Shown: positions 1-9,129 of the stretch, piece after piece | Numbering within the stretch: the first letter of the stretch is position 1 | Layout of the letters: each line of letters opens with the position of its first letter | Source: Actinoplanes italicus | GTDB lineage: Bacteria; Actinomycetota; Actinomycetes; Mycobacteriales; Micromonosporaceae | DNA: 64,000 bases | Assembly (NCBI RefSeq): GCF_003001815.1 | Contig: NZ_PVMZ01000017.1 | Location: 206,894-270,893 of the forward strand | Reading direction: 5' to 3' | Translations under genes and position numbers: made by a program | Notes under the pieces: generated by a model | What the model was told of the DNA's origin: nothing | Databases searched by the model: none | What the model saw: the letters and a program-made list of their open reading frames with translations, nothing else

Positions 1-1
1 G

Positions 2-661
2 CCGACCGGGCTGGAGTTCGCCGCCGAGATCGCGGCGGCCTGGCCGGGCCGGCCCGTGACCGTCGTCGACCCGGCGCCCGAGCTGCTGAGCGGCCGGTTC
101 ACCGGGCAGCTGCGTGCCGAGGTGGCCCGGCAGCTCGGCGACCTGGGCGTCCGGGTGCTGCTCGGCGCCGGGCTGGACACCCCGCCGGACACCCCGGCCG
201 GTACGGTCGGCGCGTTCACCGTGGTCACCGCCGACGGCGAGAAGGTCGACGCCGACCTGTGGTTCGCCTGCTACGGCGCCACGGTGCCGGGTGCTCACCT
301 GGGGCCCGAGCTCGCCGCCGCGCGGACGCCGGCCGGGCGGCTGCCGGTCGACGAGCACCTGCGGGTCCTCGGGCACGAGCGGGTCTTCGCGGTCGGGGAC
401 GTGAACGACTCGCCCGAGCTGAAGACCGGCCGTGCCGCCGGGCGTCAGGGCGAGGTGGCGGCCGCGAACATCCGTGCCCTGATCGAGGGCGGGCCGCTCA
501 CCGCGTACGAGCCGTTCCCCGACGCCGTCATCCTCAGTCTCGGCCCGGACGGCGGTGCCGGCTGGGCGCCCGAGTTCGGCTTCCTCGACGCCGCGGCCTC
601 CGTGCAGTTCAAGGGCACGTTCCGGCTCGGCGACTACCGGGGCCTGCTCGGCGCGGCGTAG
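2..661 (+). CDS. NAD(P)/FAD-dependent oxidoreductase, C-terminal part (5' end outside window)
   Basis: The reading frame is open from base 2 to the TAG at 659-661, so the gene starts upstream of the window. About 219 residues are present. They include the end of a Rossmann NAD-binding fold (VTVVDPAPELL), the substrate/FAD stretch DADLWFACYGATVPG and the classic second FAD motif VFAVGDVNDSPELKTG. This is the arrangement of pyridine nucleotide-disulfide oxidoreductases of the NDH-2/AIFM2 type, which move electrons from NAD(P)H to a quinone or small acceptor at the membrane face. The substrate cannot be told from this fragment. It converges on the DUF6114 gene with only 3 bp between the stop codons. 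Confidence 0.8.
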   Translation, partial: PTGLEFAAEIAAAWPGRPVTVVDPAPELLSGRFTGQLRAEVARQLGDLGVRVLLGAGLDTPPDTPAGTVGAFTVVTADGEKVDADLWFACYGATVPGAHLGPELAAARTPAGRLPVDEHLRVLGHERVFAVGDVNDSPELKTGRAAGRQGEVAAANIRALIEGGPLTAYEPFPDAVILSLGPDGGAGWAPEFGFLDAAASVQFKGTFRLGDYRGLLGAA

Positions 662-664
662 CGG

Positions 665-2017
665 TCAGGCCGTCTCCTCTGCGATGTCGAGGGGCTTGGC
701 GGTCAGCACGTCGGAGCGCACGTACGCCAGGTCGAGCGTCACATCGGTGAACCACAGCACCGGCAGGGTCAGCGGCGGCGGCGACTCCGGGGTGAACGTG
801 ACCGGGATCAGGCCGAACAGCTTGCCCTTGAAGGTGGGGCTGTAGAACTCGACGTTGCCGTCGAGGATCAGCTCGCCGCTCTCGATGACCGTGGTGGCGT
901 CGCCCGGCTCGTCGATGGTGAGGGTGAACGGCTTGTTCACCACCTTGTCCATGGTGAACTTCAGCGACTTGATCGGGCCGTTGCCGGTCGGCACCTCGGC
1001 CACCCCGTCGTACGACGAGTTGTACATGGTCACCGAGGCGGCCTTGACCACGCCGGGTTTCGCACCGGCACGCGGGATGCCGTCGTCGTCGGCGAGCACG
1101 CCCATCTGCCGGGCGCCCAGGCAGGGGATCTCCTCCGCCTTCGGTGTCCTGGAGGCCGACGCGGACGGCGACGCCGAAGGGCTCGCGCCGGGTTTCGTGG
1201 CCGTGGGCGCCGGGGCAGTGGGGGCAGACGCACTCGGCGCCGGTGATGCGGACTCCTCCTTGCCGCCGCCGGTGAAGAAGTCGCCGACGCCCTCCCAGAA
1301 GTCGTTGATGCCGTCCAGGATCGGGTTGCCGGTGCCCTCCTCGGTCGGTGCCGGCGACGCCGACGGTGAGGTGCTGGGGGAGGCCGTGCCCGTGGTGGTG
1401 GGCGTGGCCCCGGGCTTGGCCGTGGTCGGCTTCGGCTTCGGCTTGGCCGCGGTCGCGCTCGGGGACGCCTTCCGTGACGGCAGGCCCTCCGGGCACTCCG
1501 CCGCCTGGGCGGGCCGGTTGCCGGCGACCGTCACGGTGGCCGCCAGCAGCAGCGGCGCGATGATCAGCAGCGCCTTGCCGGGGCCCGGCCGACGCCGCGG
1601 CCCCGGCTCGATCTCCTCGGTCGGGCGGTCGCCGGAGGGAGTCGTCTGTGGCGCGTTCGGCGAGGGCGGGCCCCACGCGACGACCAGCGCGCCGCCGACG
1701 ATCCCGAGCAGCATGCCGGCGATCCAGCCGCCCAGGTTGAGACCGATGAACGAGTACAGCGCGGTGATGATGCCGATCACGCCGTAGAACAGGCGCTGCG
1801 CGGGGGAGAACCAGGTCAGCGTTCCGGCGGCGATCATCATGACCGGGAGCAGGTACGAGTAGAAGCCCTGCGGCCCGATATGGATCTTGATGTTGTCGAG
1901 CTCCATGTTCGCGCTGGCGAACATCTCCAGCCCCGACAGGATCATGAAGAGCCCGCCCCAGAACGGCCGGCCCCGCCGCCACCGCCGGAACCTGTCCCCG
2001 ATGTTCTCCGTCGCCAC
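665..2017 (-). CDS. DUF6114 integral membrane protein with long linker and extracytoplasmic domain
   Basis: Product of 450 residues. The N-terminal 130 residues carry about four hydrophobic segments (for example FWGGLFMILSGLEMF and GFYSYLLPVMMIAAG) matching the DUF6114 family of actinobacterial membrane proteins. A further hydrophobic segment (ALLIIAPLLLAATVTVAG) is followed by a Pro/Thr/Ala/Lys-rich linker with KPKPKPTT and ATPTTTGTASP-like runs. A folded-looking C-terminal domain (LKFTMDKVVNKPFTLTI) probably lies outside the membrane. I chose the GTG at 2017 because GGAGGG sits 7 nt upstream; the frame is open further back but lacks such a site. It follows the DUF6230 gene, and the two families are typically neighbours. 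Function is unknown. Confidence 0.8.
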   Translation of the reverse strand: MATENIGDRFRRWRRGRPFWGGLFMILSGLEMFASANMELDNIKIHIGPQGFYSYLLPVMMIAAGTLTWFSPAQRLFYGVIGIITALYSFIGLNLGGWIAGMLLGIVGGALVVAWGPPSPNAPQTTPSGDRPTEEIEPGPRRRPGPGKALLIIAPLLLAATVTVAGNRPAQAAECPEGLPSRKASPSATAAKPKPKPTTAKPGATPTTTGTASPSTSPSASPAPTEEGTGNPILDGINDFWEGVGDFFTGGGKEESASPAPSASAPTAPAPTATKPGASPSASPSASASRTPKAEEIPCLGARQMGVLADDDGIPRAGAKPGVVKAASVTMYNSSYDGVAEVPTGNGPIKSLKFTMDKVVNKPFTLTIDEPGDATTVIESGELILDGNVEFYSPTFKGKLFGLIPVTFTPESPPPLTLPVLWFTDVTLDLAYVRSDVLTAKPLDIAEETA

Positions 2018-2045
2018 GCCGGCCCTCCACCATGTTGAAAGGAAC

Positions 2046-2075
2046 GGGCCCGCGGAGAGGCTGCTCCGCGAGCCC
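2046..2075 (-). other. Intercistronic hairpin between DUF6230 and DUF6114 genes
   Basis: Arms 2046-2057 (GGGCCCGCGGAG) and 2064-2075 (CTCCGCGAGCCC) pair over 12 bp around a 6-nt loop. The single imperfect pair becomes a G-U wobble in the minus-strand transcript. It lies between the DUF6230 stop and the DUF6114 start, where it could act as an attenuator or a processing site. There is no U tract, so full termination is unlikely. Confidence 0.55.
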
Positions 2076-2086
2076 GGCAAACGAGG

Positions 2087-2713
2087 TCAGTAGCACTCGT
2101 GCGAGCCGCCGATGTGCAGCTTGAGGTTCATACCGTTGAGGACGAAGGTCGAGGCCGAGGTGTAGTAGGCCTCCTGCCGCAGCTTCAGGATCTCGACCGA
2201 CTTGGCCTGCTGGCCGAAGGAGAGCGGGGCGCCGTGGCTGGACGCGCCGTCGGCGTCGAGCGTGGAGCCGTCCAGGCCGATCTGGATGTCCTTGAACGTG
2301 GCGTTGCCGCCGAGCGTGGACATGCCGATCAGCAGGTCCTCGGCGTGCACCGGGTTGTCCTGATCAGCACCCGCCTCGATACGCAGGGTCACCGGCCCGA
2401 CCGCCACCGACTGGCAGAGGTTCCACAGGTCGGCGGTGTTGATGCCGGACATCGCCGCCGGGATCTTGCCGCCGGGGTAGTTCTCCTTGTCGTTGGTGGG
2501 CAGTTCGCCGCTGTACTGGGTGAAGCCGTTGCCGACCAGCCGTTCCGCGGAGAGTTTGAACTGTTTGCCGGACACGGTGAAGTTCGCGGCCAGGGCGCCC
2601 TCGGCGAGCGCCAGTACCAGGCCACCGGCGACGACTGTCGGTACACCCACCGCCACGGCGAAGCGGCGCCAGTTGGTGCGCCCGTACGCCGGAGCGCTTT
2701 GCGCATCCTCCAC
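2087..2713 (-). CDS. DUF6230 family protein
   Basis: Product of 208 residues, start GTG at 2713 with AAGGAGG 4 nt upstream. After a short cytoplasmic head (NWRRF) one hydrophobic segment (VGVPTVVAGGLVLALAEGALA) acts as a signal or membrane anchor. The rest is a secreted beta-rich domain of the DUF6230 family. Such proteins are conserved in filamentous actinobacteria next to DUF6114 proteins; older annotations calling them cholesterol esterases have no support in the sequence. It is the first gene of a probable two-gene operon with DUF6114, separated by a hairpin. Function unknown; an envelope role is an inference from topology. Confidence 0.8.
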   Translation of the reverse strand: MEDAQSAPAYGRTNWRRFAVAVGVPTVVAGGLVLALAEGALAANFTVSGKQFKLSAERLVGNGFTQYSGELPTNDKENYPGGKIPAAMSGINTADLWNLCQSVAVGPVTLRIEAGADQDNPVHAEDLLIGMSTLGGNATFKDIQIGLDGSTLDADGASSHGAPLSFGQQAKSVEILKLRQEAYYTSASTFVLNGMNLKLHIGGSHECY

Positions 2714-3064
2714 GGAACCTCCTTGGAATGGTGGGACCGGCGACTGACGAAGCGAGGCACATCGATGGTCGCGGTCGTAATGTGCCGGAAATGTTGCCGC
2801 TCGGGGGCGACGACTACAAGGGCTTGCTTTACCGGTCAGTAACCCGCGTCACTAGATCAAGAATGACGTTGAGTGACGCCCGCCACGCACCTGTCCGAAA
2901 TTTCCGACATTAGGATCGAGGCTGGCGAGTTACCCGTTACCCGCGGTACGCAAGTCTTGGTTTATTGCGGATGGATAACGAAGTGAATTTGCTGTCGTGT
3001 GTCTTAGGTCTCGCCACCAACCTGCCGAACTGAGAGGCATGACCGCCCGCGAGGACCGCCGCCG
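2714..3064. promoter_or_regulatory. Divergent control region for DUF6230 (-) and the CHASE3 kinase (+)
   Basis: A 351-bp stretch without a gene and more AT-rich than its neighbours. It holds two short dyads that could be operators for the minus-strand operon: TTAC-6nt-GTAA at 2829-2842 and CAAG-GG-CTTG at 2817-2826. A run of GTTACCC repeats lies near 2930-2941. No regulator gene is nearby, so their use is a guess. Confidence 0.35.
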
Positions 3065-5005
3065 ATGAGCGTGCAGCGTCGCCTCAACGTGGGGTTTGCC
3101 GCCCTCTTCGTCCTCTTCGTGATCCTTCTGGTGGTCCAGTTCGGCGCCGGTTCCCGGCTGCGCGCCGACCAGGAGGATCGCATCGACCGGGTCACCCGCG
3201 CCGAGATCGCCAACGACCGCGTCCTGCAGCGGATGACCGACGCGGAGACCGGCATACGCGGCTTCCAGATCACCGGCCAGGAAGCCTTCCTCGAGCCGTA
3301 CGAGAGAGGCTGGACCGCCGCCCTCACGGCGCTCGACGACGTCGCCACCGGTGTCGACGGAACCGGCACCCACCGCCTGCTCGACCGCGAGCGCGAGGCC
3401 GCCCGGCTCTGGCTCGACAGGTACGCCCTGCCCATCGTCGACTCCGGGATGGTGGCCGGCAACCAGACCCACTCCGTCTACGGCAAACAGCTGTTCGACG
3501 AGTTCCGGCTGGTCAACGCGGCCGTCGCGTCCTCGATCACCGAGGAGCGCCAGAAGGTGGTCACCGACGGCGACGCGGCCCACCGGCGGATGGACATCAT
3601 CGCGGCGATCCTGACCGGCGCCATCCTGATAGTCGGCGTCGCGGTCGCCCAGACCGTCCGCCGGCAGCTGCTCGTCCCGCTCAAGCGGATCAGCGGGACC
3701 ATGCGCCGGCTCACCGCGGGGGACCGTTCGGCCCGCGCCGAACCGGTACGCGCGCCCGAGTTGCGTACCGTCGTCAAAGCCCTTAATGATCTTGCCGCAC
3801 AGACCGAGAGTCTCCTTGCCGCCGAGCAGTCCCGGGCCGCGCGGGCCGGTCTCCGCCAGGCCGTCGCGGCCGAGATGCAGGAGACGCGCGACCCCGACGC
3901 GGCCGGCCGCCGCATCGCCGAACTGATCGGCGCCGCCGTCAGTGCCGACGCCGTGCACTGCGAGATCGCCGTGCCCGGCACCGGGAAGCTGCGCGTCAAC
4001 TGGCCGTCCGGCGCGCCCGACCTGCCCGCCGGCGACATCACCGAGATTCTCGGCGACGGCTCCGGCCACCTCCGCGTGCGCCCGGACGGCGGCGTCTGGA
4101 TAGCCGTCGGCGGCGACGCCGACCGCCGGGCCGGGTACCTGCACGTCAGCCGGCCCGCCGCACCCTCCTGGACCGACGCCGAACAACGGCTGCTCGCTGG
4201 GGTGGTCCGGGAGATCGAACGCGTCCTGCACCAGCTCGGCGTCCAGGACACCCAGGCCCGCCTGATCACCGAGTTGCGGATGCTCGACCAGCGCAAGGAC
4301 GTGTTCATCCAGACCGTCACCCACGAGCTGCGCACCCCGCTGACCAGCATCCTCGGCTACACCGAGATGATGTCCGACGACGACGGCCCGGAACTGACCG
4401 CGCTGCAGCAACGCGCGCTGAGCGCCATCCTGCGCAACGCCCACCGCCTGCACGACACCATCGGCGACCTGGTCCTGCTCGACCGTCCCGACCACGGCGC
4501 CACCGTCCAGGCGGAGGTCCTGGACCTGGCCGCCGTGGCCGGCATGGTGCGACACGAACTGCACAACGCGGCGCGGGCCAAGGACCTCACGGTCAACTTC
4601 GACACACCCGAGTCCTGGGTACGGGGAGACCGCACCCAGCTGCAACGGGCCCTGCGTAAGCTGATCGAGAACGCGATAAAGTTCACCCCCGCCGGCGGCA
4701 GCGTCGACTGCCGGATGACCGCGGACCCCCGCACCGTCTCGGTCTCGGTGACCGACACCGGCATCGGCATTCCGGCCGAGGACGTGCCCGGCCTGTTCAC
4801 CCCGTTCCACCGCGCCGGCAACGCCATGGACCAGGCGGTCCAGGGCCCGGGCCTGGGCCTCGCCATAGTCCGCGACATCGTCCGGGACCACGGCGGCACC
4901 GTGGCGGTCCAGTCCGTCGTGGGCCGGGGCAGCACGTTCACCCTGACCCTGCCCGCGACGCCGGCCCCCACCCCCACCGAGCCCAAGTCCCCAGCCCACG
5001 TCTAG
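3065..5005 (+). CDS. CHASE3-HAMP-GAF-type sensor histidine kinase
   Basis: Product of 646 residues. Order of parts: membrane segment (about 11-27); periplasmic CHASE3 domain (about 28-180; RMTDAETGIRGFQITG is the typical CHASE3 helix); second membrane segment (about 183-200); HAMP linker (RQLLVPLKRISGTMRRL); GAF-like segment (about 255-400); HisKA with phospho-acceptor H420 in VTHELRTPLTSILGY; and HATPase with N box RKLIENAIKF, G1 box VTDTGIGIP and G2 box GPGLGLAIV. It should autophosphorylate on sensing an envelope signal and pass phosphate to a response regulator. No regulator gene adjoins it, so it is an orphan kinase. A 45-bp piece of it recurs inverted just downstream. Confidence 0.92.
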   Translation: MSVQRRLNVGFAALFVLFVILLVVQFGAGSRLRADQEDRIDRVTRAEIANDRVLQRMTDAETGIRGFQITGQEAFLEPYERGWTAALTALDDVATGVDGTGTHRLLDREREAARLWLDRYALPIVDSGMVAGNQTHSVYGKQLFDEFRLVNAAVASSITEERQKVVTDGDAAHRRMDIIAAILTGAILIVGVAVAQTVRRQLLVPLKRISGTMRRLTAGDRSARAEPVRAPELRTVVKALNDLAAQTESLLAAEQSRAARAGLRQAVAAEMQETRDPDAAGRRIAELIGAAVSADAVHCEIAVPGTGKLRVNWPSGAPDLPAGDITEILGDGSGHLRVRPDGGVWIAVGGDADRRAGYLHVSRPAAPSWTDAEQRLLAGVVREIERVLHQLGVQDTQARLITELRMLDQRKDVFIQTVTHELRTPLTSILGYTEMMSDDDGPELTALQQRALSAILRNAHRLHDTIGDLVLLDRPDHGATVQAEVLDLAAVAGMVRHELHNAARAKDLTVNFDTPESWVRGDRTQLQRALRKLIENAIKFTPAGGSVDCRMTADPRTVSVSVTDTGIGIPAEDVPGLFTPFHRAGNAMDQAVQGPGLGLAIVRDIVRDHGGTVAVQSVVGRGSTFTLTLPATPAPTPTEPKSPAHV

Positions 5006-5099
5006 AGCTAGAACCCCCGCGCGATCTTGTGAGGTTGTGGTCGGTGGCGAGGCGCAACGTCCCAAGATCTGCGGAGGGCGCGAGGCGACGCGAGCGGGG

Positions 5100-5165
5100 G
5101 TGAGGTTCGCGGCGTCTCCCGCATCTCGGCCGCGACGGCCTGGCGGAGACCGGCCCCGACCGCTC
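5100..5165 (-). pseudogene. Inverted remnant of a related sensor kinase gene
   Basis: Read on the minus strand, 5112-5156 matches 3843-3887 of the kinase gene at 44 of 45 bases and would encode AGLRQAVAAEM, the segment after HAMP in that kinase. Homology stops abruptly on both sides. This looks like the last recognisable trace of a decayed or partly copied paralogue in opposite orientation. The gap around it (5006-5396) holds no other supportable gene. Confidence 0.5.
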
Positions 5166-5396
5166 GATCGTTATCGGAACGACGATGAAGTGGTACACAG
5201 CGGTGATTCCGAATGGCCACCACGAAGATCGAGCACCTCCACGGGCGTCGTTTCCCCGACGTCGATGCCCGGCCCTGAGCAGGCACTTCACGCGCGATCA
5301 GAGACGAAAGCGCCGATCCGGCGAGAACGTGAGACCGGCTCGAGAAGCGCACGAAGATCGCTGAGAACGGAAACATGGTGCGCGTAGCGTGATTTC

Positions 5397-6200
5397 GTGG
5401 ATCTGCACACCGTCACCGAAGTGATCAGCCCTGCCGAGCCCGGCCAGTGGCGTCCCGGCGACGCCTGGCTGGGCGGGGGGACCGCCCTGCTCGGCGAGCC
5501 GCGCCCGCACATCACCCGGCTGCTCGACCTGGCGGCCGCCGGGTGGCCGCCACTCACCGTGCGTGACGACGGCGTCGAGATCGCGGCCACCTGCACGATC
5601 GCCGAGCTGGCCTCCGGGCTCGGGCGGTACGGCATCGTGCTCCAGTGCTGCCACGCGTTCCTGGCCTCGTTCAAGATCTGGAACGTGGCCACGGTCGGCG
5701 GCAACCTCTGCGCGGCGCTCCCGGCCGGGCCGATGATCTCGCTGAGCGTCGCGCTGGACGGCACGTGTGTGCTGGTCGGGCCGGACGGCGGCGAGCGCCG
5801 GGTGCCGGCCGCCGAGTTCGTGACGGGCGAGGGGACGACCGTGCTGCGCGACGGCGAGTTCCTGCGGGCGGTGCACCTGCCGTCGGCCGCACTCGGCTCG
5901 CGTACGGCGTACCGCAGAGGGTCCTTGCATCGTCATGGCCGCTCGGCCGTCCTGCTGATCGGCCGGGCCGAGCCCGCCGGGGGTTTCTCACTCACGGTGA
6001 CCGCTGCGACCCGGCGCCCGCACGTCCTGCGTTTCCCCGAGGCACCGTCGGCGGCCGGCCTCGACGCCGCCCTGGACACCATCCCCGCCTCGCAGTACGT
6101 CGACGACGTCCACGGCCGCCCGGTCTGGCGGCGGCATCTGACCCGTCACTACGCGACGCAGATCCGGACCGATCTGCTGGCCGGAAGGCGACCAACATGA
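5397..6200 (+). CDS. Xanthine dehydrogenase family, FAD-binding subunit
   Basis: Product of 267 residues, the usual size for the CoxM/CutM/XdhB type subunit of molybdenum hydroxylases. The FAD-binding signatures are AWLGGGTALL near the N-terminus and ATVGGNLCAALPAGPM near residues 96-111. A C-terminal CO-dehydrogenase-flavoprotein-like domain follows. The subunit passes electrons from the iron-sulphur clusters to an acceptor. Start GTG at 5397 is the first plausible codon. Its TGA overlaps the ATG of the next gene (ATGA), so the two are translationally coupled and surely form one enzyme. Confidence 0.88.
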   Translation: MDLHTVTEVISPAEPGQWRPGDAWLGGGTALLGEPRPHITRLLDLAAAGWPPLTVRDDGVEIAATCTIAELASGLGRYGIVLQCCHAFLASFKIWNVATVGGNLCAALPAGPMISLSVALDGTCVLVGPDGGERRVPAAEFVTGEGTTVLRDGEFLRAVHLPSAALGSRTAYRRGSLHRHGRSAVLLIGRAEPAGGFSLTVTAATRRPHVLRFPEAPSAAGLDAALDTIPASQYVDDVHGRPVWRRHLTRHYATQIRTDLLAGRRPT

Positions 6201-8872
6201 CGATCGAAATCAATGGAACACCGCACGACCGCACACCCCGCCCCGGCCAGTGCCTGCGCACCTACCTGCGCGAGGAGGGCTGCTTCGGCGTCAAGAAGGG
6301 CTGCGACGCCGGCGACTGCGGAGCGTGCACGGTCCACGTCGACGGCACACCGGTGCACTCCTGCGTCTACCCGGCATTCCGGGCGGCCGGCCGCCGCGTC
6401 ACCACGATCGAGGGCCTGGCCTCCGGCGGCGGGCTGCACCCCGTCCAGCAGGGCTTCCTCGACGCCCAGGGCTTCCAGTGCGGCTTCTGCACCGCCGGCA
6501 TGATCATGACGGCGGCCGCCCTCACCGATGCACAGCGTGACGACCTGCCGAGATCATTCAAAGGCAACCTCTGCCGCTGTACGGGCTATCGCGCGATCAC
6601 CGATGCCATCGAGGGCCGCCCCGCGGCCGTGTGCCCCCGCGCGGGCTCCGCCGTCGGCGCGAATCTCGGCGCGCCCGCCGGCCCCGCGGTGGTCACCGGA
6701 ACCGCCCGGTACACGTTCGACCTCGACGTCCCCGGCCTGCTGCACCTCAAGGTGCTGCGCTCCCCGCACGCGCATGCCCGCATCCTGTCGATCGACGCGT
6801 CGGAGGCCCTGGCGGTGCCCGGCGTCGAGGCGATCCTCACGCACAAGGACGCGCCCGAACGGCTCTTCTCCACCGCCCAGCACGAGAACGAGGCCGAGGA
6901 TCCGTACGACACCCGTGTCCTCGACGACGTCGTGCGCTTCGCCGGCCAGCGGGTCGCCGCCGTGGTCGCCACCTCGGAGGCCGCCGCCGAGGAGGGCGTG
7001 CGCCGGCTGCGCGTGGAGTACGACGTGCTGCCCGCCGTCATCGACCCCGAACGCGCCATGGAACCGGGCGCGCCGCTGGTGCACGGCGACAAGGGCGTGG
7101 CCCAGGGCATCGTGCGGGCCGACGCCAACGTGGTGGGGGAGCTGCACGCCGCGATCGGTGACGTCGATCTCGGGTTCGCGCAGGCCGACGCCGTCTACGA
7201 GGCCACGTTCCGCACCCCGCGGGTGCAGCACGCCAGCCTCGAGACGCACGGCGCCGTCGGCTGGCTCGACGATGACGATCGCCTGGTCATCCGGTCCAGC
7301 ACACAGACTCCGTTCCTCACCCGGCGGGCCGTGTCCCGGCTGTTCGGACTGTCCGCCGACCGGGTACGCGTCGTCGCCGGTCGTGTCGGCGGCGGGTTCG
7401 GGGGCAAGCAGGAGATGCTGGTCGAGGACCTCGTCGCGCTGGCCGTGCTGCGCACCGGACGGCCCGTGAAGTGGGAGTACACCCGCGCCGAGCAGTTCAC
7501 CGCGGCGACCACCCGGCACCCGTTCGTGATGACCGTGAAGGCCGGCACCCGTACCGACGGCACCCTGACCGCCCTGCAGCTCACGGTGCTGGTCGACACC
7601 GGTGCCTACGGCAACCACGGCGCGTCCGTCATGCACCACGGCTGCCACGAGACGGTCGCCGTCTACCGATGTGCCAACATCCGTACCGACGCGCACACCG
7701 TCTACACCAACACGGTCCCGTCCGGGGCGTTCCGCGGGTACGGGCTCGGCCAGGTCACCTTCGCCGTCGAGCAGGTCCTCGACGAACTGGCCCGCATGAT
7801 CGGCATGGACGCCGTCACGTTCCGCGAGCTCAACGTGGTCCGGCCCGGCGACGACCTGACCGCGCCCGGCTCGCACGTCCCCGACCTGGGCATCGGCAGT
7901 TACGGCCTGGACCAGTGCCTCGACCGCATGCGGGCGGCCGCTTCCTCTCCGGCTTCCTCTGCCGCCTCCTCGCCGCCGGAGGGCTGGCTCGTCGGTGACG
8001 GCATGGCCATCGCGATGATCGCGGCCGGACCGCCCGGCGGACACTTCGCCGACGCCTCCGTCACCCTGCTGCCGGACGGCCGCTACGAACTGGCCGTCGG
8101 CACCGCCGAATTCGGCAACGGCAGTACCACCGTGCACGCCCAGATCGTCGCCGACGAGCTGCACACCACACCCGATCGGATCGTCATCCGCCAGTCCGAC
8201 ACCGATGTGGTCCGCCACGACACCGGCGCGTTCGCGTCCACCGGCGTCGTCGTGGCGGGGGAGGCCGTGCTCCGGGCGGCCCGTGCGCTGCGCGCCCGCA
8301 TCCTGGCGGCCGCCGAGCGGTCACCGTCCGAGGTGCACTACCTCACCGCCGAGACCGTCGACGGGATCAGCCTCACCGGGCTCGGGCCCATGACCGAGAG
8401 AGGACATTTCGACGGTACGCCCCGGTCGGTGTCCTTCAACGCGCAGTGGTTCCGGGTAGCCGTCGATCCCGGCACCGGTGAGCTGCGGATCCTGCGCTCG
8501 GTGCACAGCGCCGACGCGGGCACCGTGATGAACCCGCTCCAGCTGCGTGGCCAGATCGAGGGCGGCGTGGCCCAGGCGATCGGCGCGACGCTCGCCGAAC
8601 ACGTCGACGTCGACGCCGGCGGTCACGTGACCACGGCGGCCTTCCGGCAGTACCACCTGCCCACCTTCGCGGACGTGCCGTTCACGGAGGTGCACTTCGC
8701 CGACACGACGGACGCGATCGGGCCGCTCGGCGCCAAGTCGATGAGCGAGTCCCCGTACAACCCGGTGTCCCCGGCCCTGGGCAACGCCATCCGCGACGCC
8801 ATCGGCGTCCGTCTGACCGACCTCCCCTACACCGCCGACCGAATCTGGCAGGCCCTCCACCATTCCGGCTAG
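6197..8872 (+). CDS. Xanthine dehydrogenase family, fused [2Fe-2S] and molybdopterin subunit
   Basis: Product of 891 residues that fuses two normally separate subunits. Residues 1-150 are the iron-sulphur part: plant-type cluster ligands C36, C41, C44 and C56, and second cluster C95, C98, C126 and C128 (GFQCGFCTAG and NLCRCTGY). From about residue 165 follows the molybdenum-binding part, with VGGGFGGKQEM near 398, SGAFRGYGLGQ, and the region of the catalytic glutamate, E851 in AKSMSESP. It hydroxylates a purine, aldehyde or N-heterocycle at the Mo centre. The substrate is not evident. No xdhC-like maturation gene is in the window. Confidence 0.9.
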   Translation: MTIEINGTPHDRTPRPGQCLRTYLREEGCFGVKKGCDAGDCGACTVHVDGTPVHSCVYPAFRAAGRRVTTIEGLASGGGLHPVQQGFLDAQGFQCGFCTAGMIMTAAALTDAQRDDLPRSFKGNLCRCTGYRAITDAIEGRPAAVCPRAGSAVGANLGAPAGPAVVTGTARYTFDLDVPGLLHLKVLRSPHAHARILSIDASEALAVPGVEAILTHKDAPERLFSTAQHENEAEDPYDTRVLDDVVRFAGQRVAAVVATSEAAAEEGVRRLRVEYDVLPAVIDPERAMEPGAPLVHGDKGVAQGIVRADANVVGELHAAIGDVDLGFAQADAVYEATFRTPRVQHASLETHGAVGWLDDDDRLVIRSSTQTPFLTRRAVSRLFGLSADRVRVVAGRVGGGFGGKQEMLVEDLVALAVLRTGRPVKWEYTRAEQFTAATTRHPFVMTVKAGTRTDGTLTALQLTVLVDTGAYGNHGASVMHHGCHETVAVYRCANIRTDAHTVYTNTVPSGAFRGYGLGQVTFAVEQVLDELARMIGMDAVTFRELNVVRPGDDLTAPGSHVPDLGIGSYGLDQCLDRMRAAASSPASSAASSPPEGWLVGDGMAIAMIAAGPPGGHFADASVTLLPDGRYELAVGTAEFGNGSTTVHAQIVADELHTTPDRIVIRQSDTDVVRHDTGAFASTGVVVAGEAVLRAARALRARILAAAERSPSEVHYLTAETVDGISLTGLGPMTERGHFDGTPRSVSFNAQWFRVAVDPGTGELRILRSVHSADAGTVMNPLQLRGQIEGGVAQAIGATLAEHVDVDAGGHVTTAAFRQYHLPTFADVPFTEVHFADTTDAIGPLGAKSMSESPYNPVSPALGNAIRDAIGVRLTDLPYTADRIWQALHHSG

Positions 8873-9129
8873 CTCCCACCCGACACGTATGCCGACCCCG
8901 GACGCTCCCGCACTCACCCGAAACGCGGCACCACGCGCCCGTTACCCGCCCGCCCCCACCCACCACACCCAGCCACGCCTCTCGGCCAAGCTTGATCGTC
9001 CAGCGGCGGATGGCGCCCCGTCGACTCAGCCGAACGACGCCACCCTCCCCGCAAGAGCAAGCGACCCGGCTGTCGCACACGGCAGTCTCGGAGCGACAAC
9101 CGTGCACGACAGCCGGGCAGCGAGAGCGG

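Noticed and set aside
2817..2842. KstR2-like site (AAGCAAG..CTTG) and a cholesterol link for DUF6230
   Set aside because: The match to the mycobacterial motif is partial and there are no steroid catabolism genes in the window; the cholesterol esterase name for the family has no sequence basis.
2930..5065. Long antisense open frame across the kinase gene
   Set aside because: A GC-content shadow: composition is Asp/Gly/Arg/Val-rich without domains, while the plus strand encodes a complete kinase. The same applies to the long antisense frames at 6554-8218 and 44057-46075.
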